From contig JAJAZN010000238.1 in NCBI GenBank assembly GCA_026785685.1, positions 1 through 45,087 on the forward strand: DNA of 45,087 bases. Direction: 5' to 3'. The position numbers and the translations under genes were made by a program. This stretch comes from Thermoleophilia bacterium. Lineage in GTDB: Bacteria > Actinomycetota > Thermoleophilia > Gaiellales > Gaiellaceae. The notes under the pieces are model-generated. The model was not told the origin of the DNA. It was given only the letters and a program-made list of their open reading frames with translations, and did no database searches. Below, piece by piece: positions 32,993 to 40,622 of the stretch (position 1 is its first letter; every line of letters begins with the position of its first letter).

Positions 32993-33673
32993 GTGTTCGA
33001 GATCGGCTCAAGCCTGCGCGAAGCTCGCACGCGCCAGGGGTTCGACTTCACCGAGATGGAGTTTCGAACCAAGGTGCGCGCGAAGTATCTCCGTGCGCTC
33101 GAAGCGGAACAGTTCGAGCAGCTCCCCGGGCACACCTACATCAAGGGCTTTCTGCGCACGTACGCGGAATCACTGGGCATGGATGGCCAGCTCTACGTCG
33201 ACGAGTACAACTCGCGCTACGTGGTCGGTGAGGAGCAGCGGCCCCTGCGCCCGCGGCGGGTTCCGACGCAGTCACGCCACCAGCGCCCGCATCGGGAATC
33301 GCGACTCGTTGTTATCGCCGTGACGGCAATGATTCTCCTCACGGCACTCGTGATTGCGGCCTGGAAGTTCGGCGACACAACGGAGCCGAAGGTGCAGGGC
33401 GTTAACGTCCCGTCCAAGCCGACCGCGGCTGCCGTTGCGAAGGGCGTGTCAGTCACTGCTGTGCGCGGCGCGTCGTTCATGGAGGTTCGTGCAGCGTCTG
33501 GTGCGCGCAAGGCGCTCTACCGTGGCACGCTCGAGCGCGGGCAGGTGAAGCGGTTCGCTGCCCAGAAGCTCACGATCACGCTCACCTCGCCGAGGAACGT
33601 GATCGTTCGCGTGGCGGGCGTCCGGATGAAGGTTCCAGCGAGCGGTCAGCTGACTCTTCCTCGCAGCTCTTGA
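32993..33673 (+). CDS. RodZ-like HTH-transmembrane protein
   Basis: 226 aa. A helix-turn-helix of the HTH_25 type ('IGSSLREARTRQGFDFTEME', 'YIKGFLRTYAESLGM') occupies ~1-70. A basic linker, one membrane helix (~103-124, 'LVVIAVTAMILLTALVIAAW'), and an extracellular beta-rich domain resembling the RodZ C-terminal/DUF4115 domain follow. RodZ proteins link MreB or envelope machinery to the membrane; no mreB is in the window. In actinobacteria such genes often precede cinA/recA or ftsK. GTG 32993 is just after a -10 box; the track start at 32375 lies inside the permease gene. Its stop overlaps the cinA TTG start (TTGA). Confidence 0.85.
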   Translation: MFEIGSSLREARTRQGFDFTEMEFRTKVRAKYLRALEAEQFEQLPGHTYIKGFLRTYAESLGMDGQLYVDEYNSRYVVGEEQRPLRPRRVPTQSRHQRPHRESRLVVIAVTAMILLTALVIAAWKFGDTTEPKVQGVNVPSKPTAAAVAKGVSVTAVRGASFMEVRAASGARKALYRGTLERGQVKRFAAQKLTITLTSPRNVIVRVAGVRMKVPASGQLTLPRSS

Positions 33674-34920
33674 GTCGTCCCCGCGTCGCCATCGTTGTCA
33701 CGGGCAGCGAACTCGTACGCGGCGAACGGACTGACCTCAACGGCCCGTTCTTCGCGCAGGAGGCTCTGCGCCTCGGTCTCCAGCCGTCACGGATCACGAT
33801 CGTCGGTGACGATCCCGCCGATCTCGAAACGGCCTTGCGGGAGGGCATGGATCGTGACGTCTGTCTCGTCTCCGGCGGGCTTGGCCCAACGCATGACGAC
33901 CGGACGATCGAGCTCGTCGCACGGGTATCCGGACGATCGCTCGAGGTCGACGAAGAGCTCGAGCGGGAGATCGAGGCCGTCTCTCGTCGCTTCGCCGAGA
34001 GGATGAAGCGGGACTACGCCGACTTCTCGTCCGGGGTTCGCAAGCAGGCGACGCTCCCTGCCGGCGCGCTCTCACTCGGCATCGCCGGCACCGCGCCCGG
34101 TGTCGTCCTCGACATGGGCTCGTGCGTCGTCGTCGTGCTCCCAGGGCCGCCGCGCGAGCTGCAGGAGCTGTGGCCACGTGCGCTCGCCTCGCCGCCCCTG
34201 CAAGCGGTTCTTGCACGAACCAAGCGTCCAAGTCGCCGGGTCGCGCGGCTGTACGGCGTGAGCGAGTCGCTCGTTGCGAAGTCTCTCGCCGACGCCGGGG
34301 GTGACGGCGACGGCGTCGAGGTGACAATCTGTGCGCGCGATTTCGAGATCCACGTCGATCTGGTCGTCGAGCCGGGCGTGGAAGCTCGCGCCGACGAGCT
34401 CGAGGCGGCATTTCTCGAACCCATCGGCGACTTCCTCTTCGGGAGAGACGAGCGATCGATCGAGCACCTCGTGCTCGATGCGTGCCGCGCCAGAGGTCTC
34501 ACTCTCGGAGCCGCCGAGTCATGCACCGGCGGGCTGGTCTCCAAGCGCCTCACCGACGTGGCGGGGAGCAGTGACGTCTTCCGCGGCAGTGTCGTCGCCT
34601 ACGCGAACGAGACAAAGCAGGGGCTGCTCGGCGTGCCGGCGGGGCTTCTGGAGCAGCATGGTGCGGTGTCGGCGGAGGTCGCCGAGTCGCTCGCACATGG
34701 AGCTCGTGAGCACCTCGGCGTCGATGTCGCGATCTCGGTCACCGGTGTGGCGGGTCCGGGAGGGGGCACGCCCGAGAAGCCTGTTGGCCTCGTCTACCTC
34801 CACGCGGTCGGGCCCATGGGGGAGATCCCGTTTCGGATCGAACTCCCCGGCGGCCGCGACGTGATCCGTTCCCGCGCGGCCGTCGCAGCTCTGCATCTCC
34901 TGCGTCGTCTGCTTTCCTAG
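33670..34920 (+). CDS. cinA: CinA family protein (MoCF domain plus PncC amidase domain)
   Basis: 416 aa. The N-terminal MoCF/COG1058 domain has 'AIVVTGSELVRGERTDLNGP' and 'VCLVSGGLGPTHDDRTIELV' and corresponds to ADP-ribose pyrophosphatase-type activity. The C-terminal PncC domain hydrolyses nicotinamide mononucleotide: 'GAAESCTGGLVSKRLTDVAG', 'VFRGSVVAYANETKQGLLGV' and 'SVTGVAGPGGGTPEKPVGLV'. CinA is competence-induced in Streptococcus and conserved next to recA in many phyla, as here. The TTG start overlapping the RodZ-like stop is the only start giving the 'RVAIVVTGSEL' N-terminus. Confidence 0.93.
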   Translation: MSRPRVAIVVTGSELVRGERTDLNGPFFAQEALRLGLQPSRITIVGDDPADLETALREGMDRDVCLVSGGLGPTHDDRTIELVARVSGRSLEVDEELEREIEAVSRRFAERMKRDYADFSSGVRKQATLPAGALSLGIAGTAPGVVLDMGSCVVVVLPGPPRELQELWPRALASPPLQAVLARTKRPSRRVARLYGVSESLVAKSLADAGGDGDGVEVTICARDFEIHVDLVVEPGVEARADELEAAFLEPIGDFLFGRDERSIEHLVLDACRARGLTLGAAESCTGGLVSKRLTDVAGSSDVFRGSVVAYANETKQGLLGVPAGLLEQHGAVSAEVAESLAHGAREHLGVDVAISVTGVAGPGGGTPEKPVGLVYLHAVGPMGEIPFRIELPGGRDVIRSRAAVAALHLLRRLLS

Positions 34921-35017
34921 TGCGCCCCGAGGGCGCAGTTGCGGCACAGACCCGGCTCACTCTCGACACCCGATCCGGGCTAGCGTCGGAGGCATGCAGG
35001 AACGCGCACGCGTGACA

Positions 35018-35031
35018 CGAACATATGTTTG
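35018..35031 (+). promoter_or_regulatory. LexA operator (SOS box) of recA
   Basis: CGAACATATGTTTG differs at one position from the palindromic gram-positive/actinobacterial LexA consensus CGAAC-N4-GTTCG. It overlaps the likely recA promoter (TATTAC at 35032-35037). LexA binding would repress recA until DNA damage. Confidence 0.75.
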
Positions 35032-35099
35032 TATTACGTCCGACGGACATGCTTACCTACAGGGTCGAAATCAGCGGAACGACGAGGAGGAATGACGAG

Positions 35100-36191
35100 A
35101 TGAATCGCGAGGAAGCGCTCGACGTCGCGCTCGGCCAGATCGAGCGACAGTTCGGAAAGGGCTCGGTCATGCGCATGAGCGACCAGGCCCAGGTCGCGAT
35201 CGGGGCGGTGTCGACCGGATCGCTCTCGCTCGATATGGCACTCGGGATCGGCGGCCTGCCTCGTGGTCGTGTCGTCGAGGTCTTCGGCCCGGAATCCTCG
35301 GGGAAGACGACGCTCGTCTACCACGTCATCGCCGAAGCCCAGCGGCGTGGCGGCATCTGCGCGTTCATCGACGCCGAGCATGCGATGGATCCCCAGTACG
35401 CGCGGCGGATCGGCGTCAACATCGACGATCTCCTCGTCTCGCAGCCGGATACAGGAGAGCAGGCGCTCGAGATCTGCGAGTTGCTCGTTCGCTCGGGCGC
35501 GGTCGACGTCGTTGCGATCGACTCTGTCGCGGCGCTCACGCCCAAGGCCGAGATCGAGGGCGAGATGGGGGATAGTCACGTCGGTCTTCAGGCTCGCCTG
35601 ATGAGCCAGGCGCTCCGCAAGTTGGCGGGCACGCTCAACCGCACCGACACGATCTGCCTGTTCACGAACCAGTTGCGCGAGAAGATCGGTGTCATGTTCG
35701 GTTCTCCCGAGACGACGCCGGGCGGCCGCGCGTTGAAGTTTTACGCGTCGGTCAGGCTCGACATCCGTCGCATCGAGACGCTCAAAGACGGCGCCGAGGC
35801 GTACGGCAACCGCGTGCGCGTCAAGGTGGTCAAGAACAAGGTTGCGCCGCCCTTCAAGCAGGCCGAGTTCGACATCATCTACGGCAGCGGCATCTCCTGG
35901 GAAGGCACGGTTCTCGACGTCGGGATCGAGCGGAAGGTCGTTCAGAAGGCCGGCTCGTACTTCAGCTTCGGAGACGAGCGGCTGGGGCAGGGGCGTCAGA
36001 ACGCAACGGCGTTCCTCGGCGAGCATCCCGACCTCGTCCAGCAGATCCTCGCGCGGATCCAGGCAGAAGCCCCGCCCGAGCAGGTCGTCTCGGCACGGCT
36101 CCTGCCCCAGGCAGAGGGCACAGTGAACGCCGACGTAACGCCGATCGAGGACGACGAGGTAGCGACCGAGAGGGTTCAGGTCGAGGCCTAA
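35100..36191 (+). CDS. recA: recombinase RecA
   Basis: 363 aa ATP-dependent strand-exchange protein that also triggers LexA self-cleavage. N-terminus '[20 protein letters not shown]', Walker A '[15 protein letters not shown]' (~63-77), '[17 protein letters not shown]', Walker B region '[20 protein letters not shown]', L1/L2 loops '[20 protein letters not shown]' and '[20 protein letters not shown]'. No intein. GAGGAGG nine nt before the ATG at 35100 sets the start; the track ORF's start at 35025 lies inside the LexA box and is not used. The leader holds the SOS box, and recX follows after 21 nt. Confidence 0.98.
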   Translation: MNREEALDVALGQIERQFGKGSVMRMSDQAQVAIGAVSTGSLSLDMALGIGGLPRGRVVEVFGPESSGKTTLVYHVIAEAQRRGGICAFIDAEHAMDPQYARRIGVNIDDLLVSQPDTGEQALEICELLVRSGAVDVVAIDSVAALTPKAEIEGEMGDSHVGLQARLMSQALRKLAGTLNRTDTICLFTNQLREKIGVMFGSPETTPGGRALKFYASVRLDIRRIETLKDGAEAYGNRVRVKVVKNKVAPPFKQAEFDIIYGSGISWEGTVLDVGIERKVVQKAGSYFSFGDERLGQGRQNATAFLGEHPDLVQQILARIQAEAPPEQVVSARLLPQAEGTVNADVTPIEDDEVATERVQVEA

Positions 36192-36212
36192 ACGCGAACT
36201 CCCGCGAGCGCG

Positions 36213-36821
36213 ATGGCTGACGATACCCGGGCACCCGTTGTCACAGCCCTTCGCGCTCGCGGGAAGGATCGCGTCGAGATAGATCTCGACGGTCACCTAT
36301 GGCGCGTCGTGCCGACGGAGGCAGTGTTCGCGGTCTCTCTCTCGGTTGGGCGTGTACTCGATCGTACGACCGCCCGCGCGCTCGGGCGCGAGCTGCGGAA
36401 ACTCGAGGCGCAGGCTCTGGCGCTGCGGGCGCTGCGGGCGCGTGATCACACAGTCGCGTCACTCGAGCGACGACTCACGGAGCGGGGTGCGCCCCCCAGC
36501 CTTCGGCGTGAGACGCTGGATGCAGTACAGCGCGCCGGACTCGTCGACGATCACCGCTTCGCGCGCAAACGTTCCAGCCTCCTCGCGAAACGAGGGGCCG
36601 GGAACGAGCTGATCGTCGACGACCTCGAGCGGCAGGGCGTCGCGGACGACGACATCCGCGCCGCGCTCGTGGCACTCGAGCCCGAGTCGGCCCGGGCTAT
36701 GCGGATCGCCGAAGTGCGGGGAAGGACGCCAAAGACAGCGCGCTACCTTGCCTCGAAGGGCTTTTCCGAGGAGTCGCTCGAAGCGCTCGTTGCAGACCTG
36801 TCCGCGGACGCTATAGACTAG
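36213..36821 (+). CDS. recX: RecX regulatory protein
   Basis: 202 aa. RecX caps RecA filaments and inhibits strand exchange. It is built of three-helix repeats: 'ALALRALRARDHTVASLERR', 'AVQRAGLVDDHRFARKRSSL' and 'TPKTARYLASKGFSEESLEA'; the region 'GNELIVDDLERQGVADDDIR' is the second repeat. An N-terminal ~60-residue beta-like extension ('EIDLDGHLWRVVPTEAVFAV') is commonly present in gram-positive RecX. The gene lies 21 nt after recA and is probably co-transcribed, hence SOS-controlled. Its 3' end contains a likely promoter for rny. Confidence 0.9.
   Translation: MADDTRAPVVTALRARGKDRVEIDLDGHLWRVVPTEAVFAVSLSVGRVLDRTTARALGRELRKLEAQALALRALRARDHTVASLERRLTERGAPPSLRRETLDAVQRAGLVDDHRFARKRSSLLAKRGAGNELIVDDLERQGVADDDIRAALVALEPESARAMRIAEVRGRTPKTARYLASKGFSEESLEALVADLSADAID
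36790..36819 (+). promoter_or_regulatory. putative promoter for rny inside the recX 3' end
   Basis: TTGCAG (36790-36795) with TATAGA at 16 bp or TAGACT at 18 bp. Initiation would fall near 36825, just after the recX stop, leaving a ~235-nt leader before rny. Confidence 0.5.
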
Positions 36822-37061
36822 GAGTGCTTCATCCGAACATTTGACCTGCACAGAGCGCATTCCCGAAAACCGGCTGATCCAGTGACCACTCACCATCTGA
36901 CCTCATCGAGCGTTGCGACCACCGCAGACCCGCGGAGGGAAGCCCGACCGAGATAGACCCTGCTGTACGACCGGTTGACCGGGAGACCGCCAGTGCAGGC
37001 GGTGTCCGGATGTGAGCGACCGCGGCGATAGCCGCGTGACAACCCCCACCCGGGAGCGTCC
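36822..37061 (+). promoter_or_regulatory. long structured 5' leader candidate of rny
   Basis: 240 nt without a plausible gene. It holds hairpins ACCGCC-AGTGCA-GGCGGT (near 36986-37003), CGCGGC-GATA-GCCGCG (near 37021-37036), CCGC/GCGG (near 36922-36935) and CCGG-TTGA-CCGG (36971-36982). CCTGC near 36960 could pair with GCAGG near 36995 in competition with the first hairpin. 'GGGAGCG' before the ATG is the ribosome-binding site. Not matched to a known riboswitch by eye. Autoregulation of RNase Y through leader cleavage is a possible role; this is inference. Confidence 0.4.
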
Positions 37062-38594
37062 ATGCTCACAGTCGTCGCAGCCCTGATCGGAATCACAGTC
37101 GGAGCCATCGGGCTGTGGGTGTGGCTTCGCACAGTGAGCACGTCACGCCTTCGACTGGCCGAGGATCAACGACGCGCGCTTCTCACCGACACCGAGCGCG
37201 AGGCCGAGACCACTCGCCGGGAGGCGCAGATCGAAGCTCGCGAGCACGCCGTGCAGCTGCGGGCAGACCTCGAAAGTGAGTTGCAAGAGTCTCGAGTGCA
37301 GATGGCTAAAGCCGAGGCGCGGATGCAGCAACAGGAGTCCGAGATCGAGGTCAAGAGCGAGGAGCTCACGCACCGCGAGCAGGGCATTACCGATCGTGAG
37401 ATCCACACCAAGCAGCTCCAGGAGCAGCTCAAGGCGGGGAGCGACCAGATGCTGCGGGAGCTCGAGCGCGTCGGTGGCCTGACGCTCGGTGACGCGCGCG
37501 CGCAGTTGCTCGAACGGTCAGAGGATCTCGTCCGACACGAGCTCGCGCGGACAGTGAGGCAACTCGACGAGGAGGCTCGCACGGATGCGAAGCGAAAGGC
37601 GCGCGCTCTCGTCGCAGACGCTCTCCAACGCGTCGCCGCGAGCCATACCGCCGAAACGACCGTCAGTGTCGTCGAGCTGGCATCGGACGACATGAAAGGT
37701 CGCATCATCGGGCGAGAAGGGCGCAACATTCGCGCGCTCGAGCACCTCACCGGCGTGGACTTCATCATCGACGATACCCCGCACGCGGTCGTGCTCTCCT
37801 CCTTCGACGGTCTCCGGCGAGAGCTCGCGCGGATGACGCTTCAGAAGCTGATCGAGGACGGACGGATCCATCCCGCCCGAATCGAGGAGATGTACTACCT
37901 CTCCAAGGCGGAGCTCGAGGATCAGGTGCGCCTGGCGGGCGAACAGGCCGTCTTCGAGGCGAACTGCGGCGAGTTCCACGAGGAGCTGGTGAACATCCTC
38001 GGGCGATTGCGGTATCGCACGAGCTACGGTCAGAACGTCCTCAAGCACACCCTGGAAGTCGTGCACCTTGCGGGAATCATGGCCGCCGAACTCGGAGCGT
38101 CCGTAAAGACGGCTCGTCGGGCGGCCCTGCTTCACGACATCGGGAAGGCGATGACGCACGAGGTGGAGGGGACGCATGCAGCCGTCTCGGGCATGCTTGC
38201 CCGCCGCTACGGTGAGTCGGAGGGCGTTGTTCATGCCGTCGAGGCGCATCACTACGAGGTGCAGCCGCAGACGGTCGAGGCGGTTCTCCTTATCTCGGCC
38301 GACGCGATCTCCGCCTCGCGGCCCGGTGCCCGCGGTGAAAGCCTCGAGCACTACATCAAGAGGCTCTCGTCGCTCGAGGAAATCGCAACGGCGAAGCCCG
38401 GCGTCGCGAAGGCCTATGCGCTTCAGGCAGGACGGGAGATCCGCGTCATCGTCGAGCCGACCGAAGTGGACGACGACGCAGCAGCCCTCCTCTCGCACGA
38501 GATTGCGCGTCAGATCGAAGATCAGCTCGAGTACCCCGGCCAGGTCAAGGTGATCGTGATCCGCGAAAGCCGTGCAATCGAGATCGCACACTAG
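37062..38594 (+). CDS. rny: ribonuclease Y
   Basis: 510 aa membrane-anchored endoribonuclease that initiates mRNA decay. One N-terminal membrane helix ('VVAALIGITVGAIGLWVWL'), a long coiled coil (~25-195), a KH domain ('MKGRIIGREGRNIRALEHLT', ~205-265), and an HD domain with 'ARRAALLHDIGKAMTHEVEG' near residue 355 and 'VHAVEAHHYEVQPQTVEAVL'. All expected domains are complete. The start is the ATG after GGGAG. It follows recA-recX as in many actinobacteria lacking RNase E at this locus. It and RNase J would form a Firmicutes-like decay system. Confidence 0.96.
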   Translation: MLTVVAALIGITVGAIGLWVWLRTVSTSRLRLAEDQRRALLTDTEREAETTRREAQIEAREHAVQLRADLESELQESRVQMAKAEARMQQQESEIEVKSEELTHREQGITDREIHTKQLQEQLKAGSDQMLRELERVGGLTLGDARAQLLERSEDLVRHELARTVRQLDEEARTDAKRKARALVADALQRVAASHTAETTVSVVELASDDMKGRIIGREGRNIRALEHLTGVDFIIDDTPHAVVLSSFDGLRRELARMTLQKLIEDGRIHPARIEEMYYLSKAELEDQVRLAGEQAVFEANCGEFHEELVNILGRLRYRTSYGQNVLKHTLEVVHLAGIMAAELGASVKTARRAALLHDIGKAMTHEVEGTHAAVSGMLARRYGESEGVVHAVEAHHYEVQPQTVEAVLLISADAISASRPGARGESLEHYIKRLSSLEEIATAKPGVAKAYALQAGREIRVIVEPTEVDDDAAALLSHEIARQIEDQLEYPGQVKVIVIRESRAIEIAH

Positions 38595-38597
38595 GAT
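38592..38597 (+). promoter_or_regulatory. leaderless -10 box for the thioesterase gene
   Basis: TAGGAT overlaps the rny stop codon and ends 6 nt before the ATG at 38604. No Shine-Dalgarno sequence. Confidence 0.45.
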
Positions 38598-38603
38598 CTG
38601 CCC

Positions 38604-39005
38604 ATGACCGATCTCCTCGACGAATCAGCCTCGCCACTCGACGCAGCCATTGGCCTCGTCGCAGTGGAACTGCTGGACGACTCGGTGGTGTTGCGTTTAG
38701 ACCCGTCTGCCGTCGCGCTCGGCGATAGCGTTGCGCGACCGTTTCTCCACGGCGGAACGCTGGCGACGTGCGTCGACACTGCCGGTTGGTATGCGCTCGA
38801 GCACACGAGCCCCGGCGGCTGGATTGCCGTCGATCTCCGCTGCGACTTCCTTCGCCTGGCGGCGCCCGAGCCGCACCGCGTGGTTGCACGGACGTTGCAC
38901 GCCGGCCGAACGCTCGGGACTGCCGACGTCGAGATCACCCCCTGGGACAATCCCGAGCGGCTGATTGCCGTCGGGCGCGCACGGTTCATTCGGCCTCGCA
39001 CCTGA
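38604..39005 (+). CDS. PaaI-like hotdog-fold thioesterase
   Basis: 133 aa single hotdog domain. The helix segment 'ARPFLHGGTLATCVDTAGWY' has the HGG motif and Asp that place the catalytic/CoA region of PaaI-type acyl-CoA thioesterases, followed by 'WIAVDLRCDFLRLAAP' and 'RTLGTADVEITPWDN' strands. It likely hydrolyses an acyl- or aryl-CoA as a homotetramer in the cytoplasm. No catabolic operon surrounds it, so the substrate is unknown. Confidence 0.85.
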   Translation: MTDLLDESASPLDAAIGLVAVELLDDSVVLRLDPSAVALGDSVARPFLHGGTLATCVDTAGWYALEHTSPGGWIAVDLRCDFLRLAAPEPHRVVARTLHAGRTLGTADVEITPWDNPERLIAVGRARFIRPRT

Positions 39006-39030
39006 CAGCGGTCGACGACAAGGGTAGAGT
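39002..39030 (+). promoter_or_regulatory. promoter of GH99-like gene (-35 CTGACA, -10 TAGAGT)
   Basis: CTGACA (39002-39007), 17-bp spacer, TAGAGT (39025-39030), then 10 nt to a TTG start codon. The -35 overlaps the thioesterase stop. Confidence 0.55.
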
Positions 39031-39040
39031 CTCGCCGACC

Positions 39041-40042
39041 TTGCGGCGTACCCTGGGACTCCTGGTGGCGGTACTCACGATCGCGGCGCTCCTCTCGAGC
39101 GGTGCCAACTCGCGTACCGTCATGTCGGGTGCACCGGACGTCGGCGGCGTGGGGGAGGTGGCGATCTTCTACTACCCCTGGTATGCCACAGAGCGCCGCG
39201 ACGGGCAGTGGCAGCACTGGCAGCAAAACGGCAACGTCCCCCCGACGCAGGTCGCGTCCGGGTGGTTCCCGGCGCGCGGCCCGTATTCCTCATCCGACGT
39301 CTCGGTCGTTCGCGCGCAGATGCGCGAGATCGCAGCGACGGGCGTCCAGACCGTGATCGTCTCCTGGTGGGGAGCGGGTTCCGCAGAGGCAGCGAGGCTG
39401 CCGATGGTTTCCCGTCTGGCGCGTGAGGTCGGGCTCGTGGTTGCGTTGCACGTGGAGCCGTTCGCGGGACGAGCGCCAGCGGCGCTCGAGGCGGACGTCA
39501 ACGACTTCAAGGAGGCCGGGATCACCGACTTCTACCTCTACGACTCGACGCTGACGGCGGACGCTGACTGGGCCGCTCTCACCAAACGTCTTTCGGGAGT
39601 TCGACTCTTCGCGAACACGAGCCTGCCCGGGAAGGCTCGCGCCGGCGGCTTCGACGGGCTCTACACCTACGATGTAAACCTCTACGACGGAAGTTCGTTC
39701 CCCCGAATCTGCGCGTCTGCCCGGCGGCTGGGACTGGTCTGCGCGCCCTCGGTAGGTCCCGGGTATAACGCCGTTCGGGCGACGGGCGACGTGCGTGTCC
39801 GAGGACGGAGCCAGGGGAGAACGTACGACCGGATGTGGCGAGGCGCAGTCCGAGCCGAGGCCGACGTCGTCACGATCACGAGCTACAACGAGTGGCACGA
39901 GGGAACCCAGATCGAACCGGCGCGGAACGTCGGAAGGCCGTACGGTTCCTACGAGGGCGCCTATGCGCTCACGGGAGCGGCAGCCGAACGTGCCTACATC
40001 GATCGAACGGCGATGTGGGTCAAGCGCTACCGGACGCCGTAG
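39041..40042 (+). CDS. secreted GH99-like glycoside hydrolase
   Basis: 333 aa. From the TTG at 39041 the product begins with a signal peptide ('RRTLGLLVAVLTIAALLSSG'). The mature part opens with 'EVAIFYYPWYATERRDGQWQ', followed by 'TGVQTVIVSWWGAG' and ends with 'VVTITSYNEWHEGTQIEPA', the signatures of the GH99 (endo-alpha-mannosidase/mannanase) and related WbsX-like TIM-barrel family. It would act outside the cell on mannose-containing or similar glycans. Exact specificity cannot be judged. The track ORF starts at 38768 in the shadow of the thioesterase. The TTG choice is supported by the signal peptide and by the promoter 10 nt upstream. Confidence 0.82.
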   Translation: MRRTLGLLVAVLTIAALLSSGANSRTVMSGAPDVGGVGEVAIFYYPWYATERRDGQWQHWQQNGNVPPTQVASGWFPARGPYSSSDVSVVRAQMREIAATGVQTVIVSWWGAGSAEAARLPMVSRLAREVGLVVALHVEPFAGRAPAALEADVNDFKEAGITDFYLYDSTLTADADWAALTKRLSGVRLFANTSLPGKARAGGFDGLYTYDVNLYDGSSFPRICASARRLGLVCAPSVGPGYNAVRATGDVRVRGRSQGRTYDRMWRGAVRAEADVVTITSYNEWHEGTQIEPARNVGRPYGSYEGAYALTGAAAERAYIDRTAMWVKRYRTP

Positions 40043-40052
40043 GGGGCCGTTG

Positions 40053-40622
40053 CTAGTAGAGCGCGGCAGCGAGACGCCGCCGGTAGGTCGTCGTCAATTG
40101 GTCGTCCGGCCCAAGACGCTCGAACAGCGCCACAGCGATGTCGCGTAAGCGTTCGCGATCGCTCGGCGCGGCATCCGGGACCGCCTCGACGATCCACCGT
40201 AGCGCGCTCTCCGTGTCGCCCGCGTCAAGCGCGTCAACAACCTCGGGCAGCTTCCCCGAAGCGCGCAACTCATCGACGAGCGCGTCGGCACGCGGCGGTG
40301 CGAGCAGGTCGTCGAGGAACATGTCCAGAGCGGCACGCGATCGCACACCGGTGAACTGCGCAACGACGCGGCCGTCCCGGAAGGCCTTCACTGCGGGGAT
40401 ACCGCTGACCGAGTACGTCTCGGAGAGACCGGGGTTGGCATCCACGTCGACCTTGACGAGGGCGACTTCGTCCCCACGATCCTCGACGGCAGCCTCGATC
40501 ACCGGGGCGAGTGCATGACACGGTTGGCACCAGTCGGCCCAGAAGTCGACAAGTACCGCCTGGGTCGATGACCGGGCGATGACTTCGTGCTCGAAGGTTT
40601 CCTCGGTGGCTTCGACGGGCAT
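40053..40622 (-). CDS. thioredoxin-TPR co-chaperone-like protein (YbbN/CnoX-like)
   Basis: 189 aa. Residues 1-105 are a thioredoxin fold with active site W31-C-Q-P-C35 in 'VLVDFWADWCQPCHALAPVI' and the cis-Pro loop 'YSVSGIPAVKAFRDG'. The C-terminal ~80 residues are helical and resemble the TPR-like tail of YbbN/CnoX, which guards proteins from oxidation and hands them to chaperones. CQPC instead of CGPC will shift redox potential; YbbN-type proteins often have altered sites. It follows the HutF-like gene with a TGATG overlap on the minus strand. Confidence 0.87.
   Translation of the reverse strand: MPVEATEETFEHEVIARSSTQAVLVDFWADWCQPCHALAPVIEAAVEDRGDEVALVKVDVDANPGLSETYSVSGIPAVKAFRDGRVVAQFTGVRSRAALDMFLDDLLAPPRADALVDELRASGKLPEVVDALDAGDTESALRWIVEAVPDAAPSDRERLRDIAVALFERLGPDDQLTTTYRRRLAAALY

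Noticed and set aside
35100-36191. Intein in recA
   Set aside because: The frame is continuous at normal RecA length with uninterrupted motifs.
36834-36847. CGAACATTTGACCT as a second LexA box after recX
   Set aside because: Only the left half-site matches; the right half lacks GTTCG.
36930-37005. Cobalamin-riboswitch-like string (GGGAAGCC... GGGAGACCGCC) in the rny leader
   Set aside because: Only short resemblance to the B12-box; order and spacing of conserved elements do not fit, and RNase Y is not a B12-linked gene.
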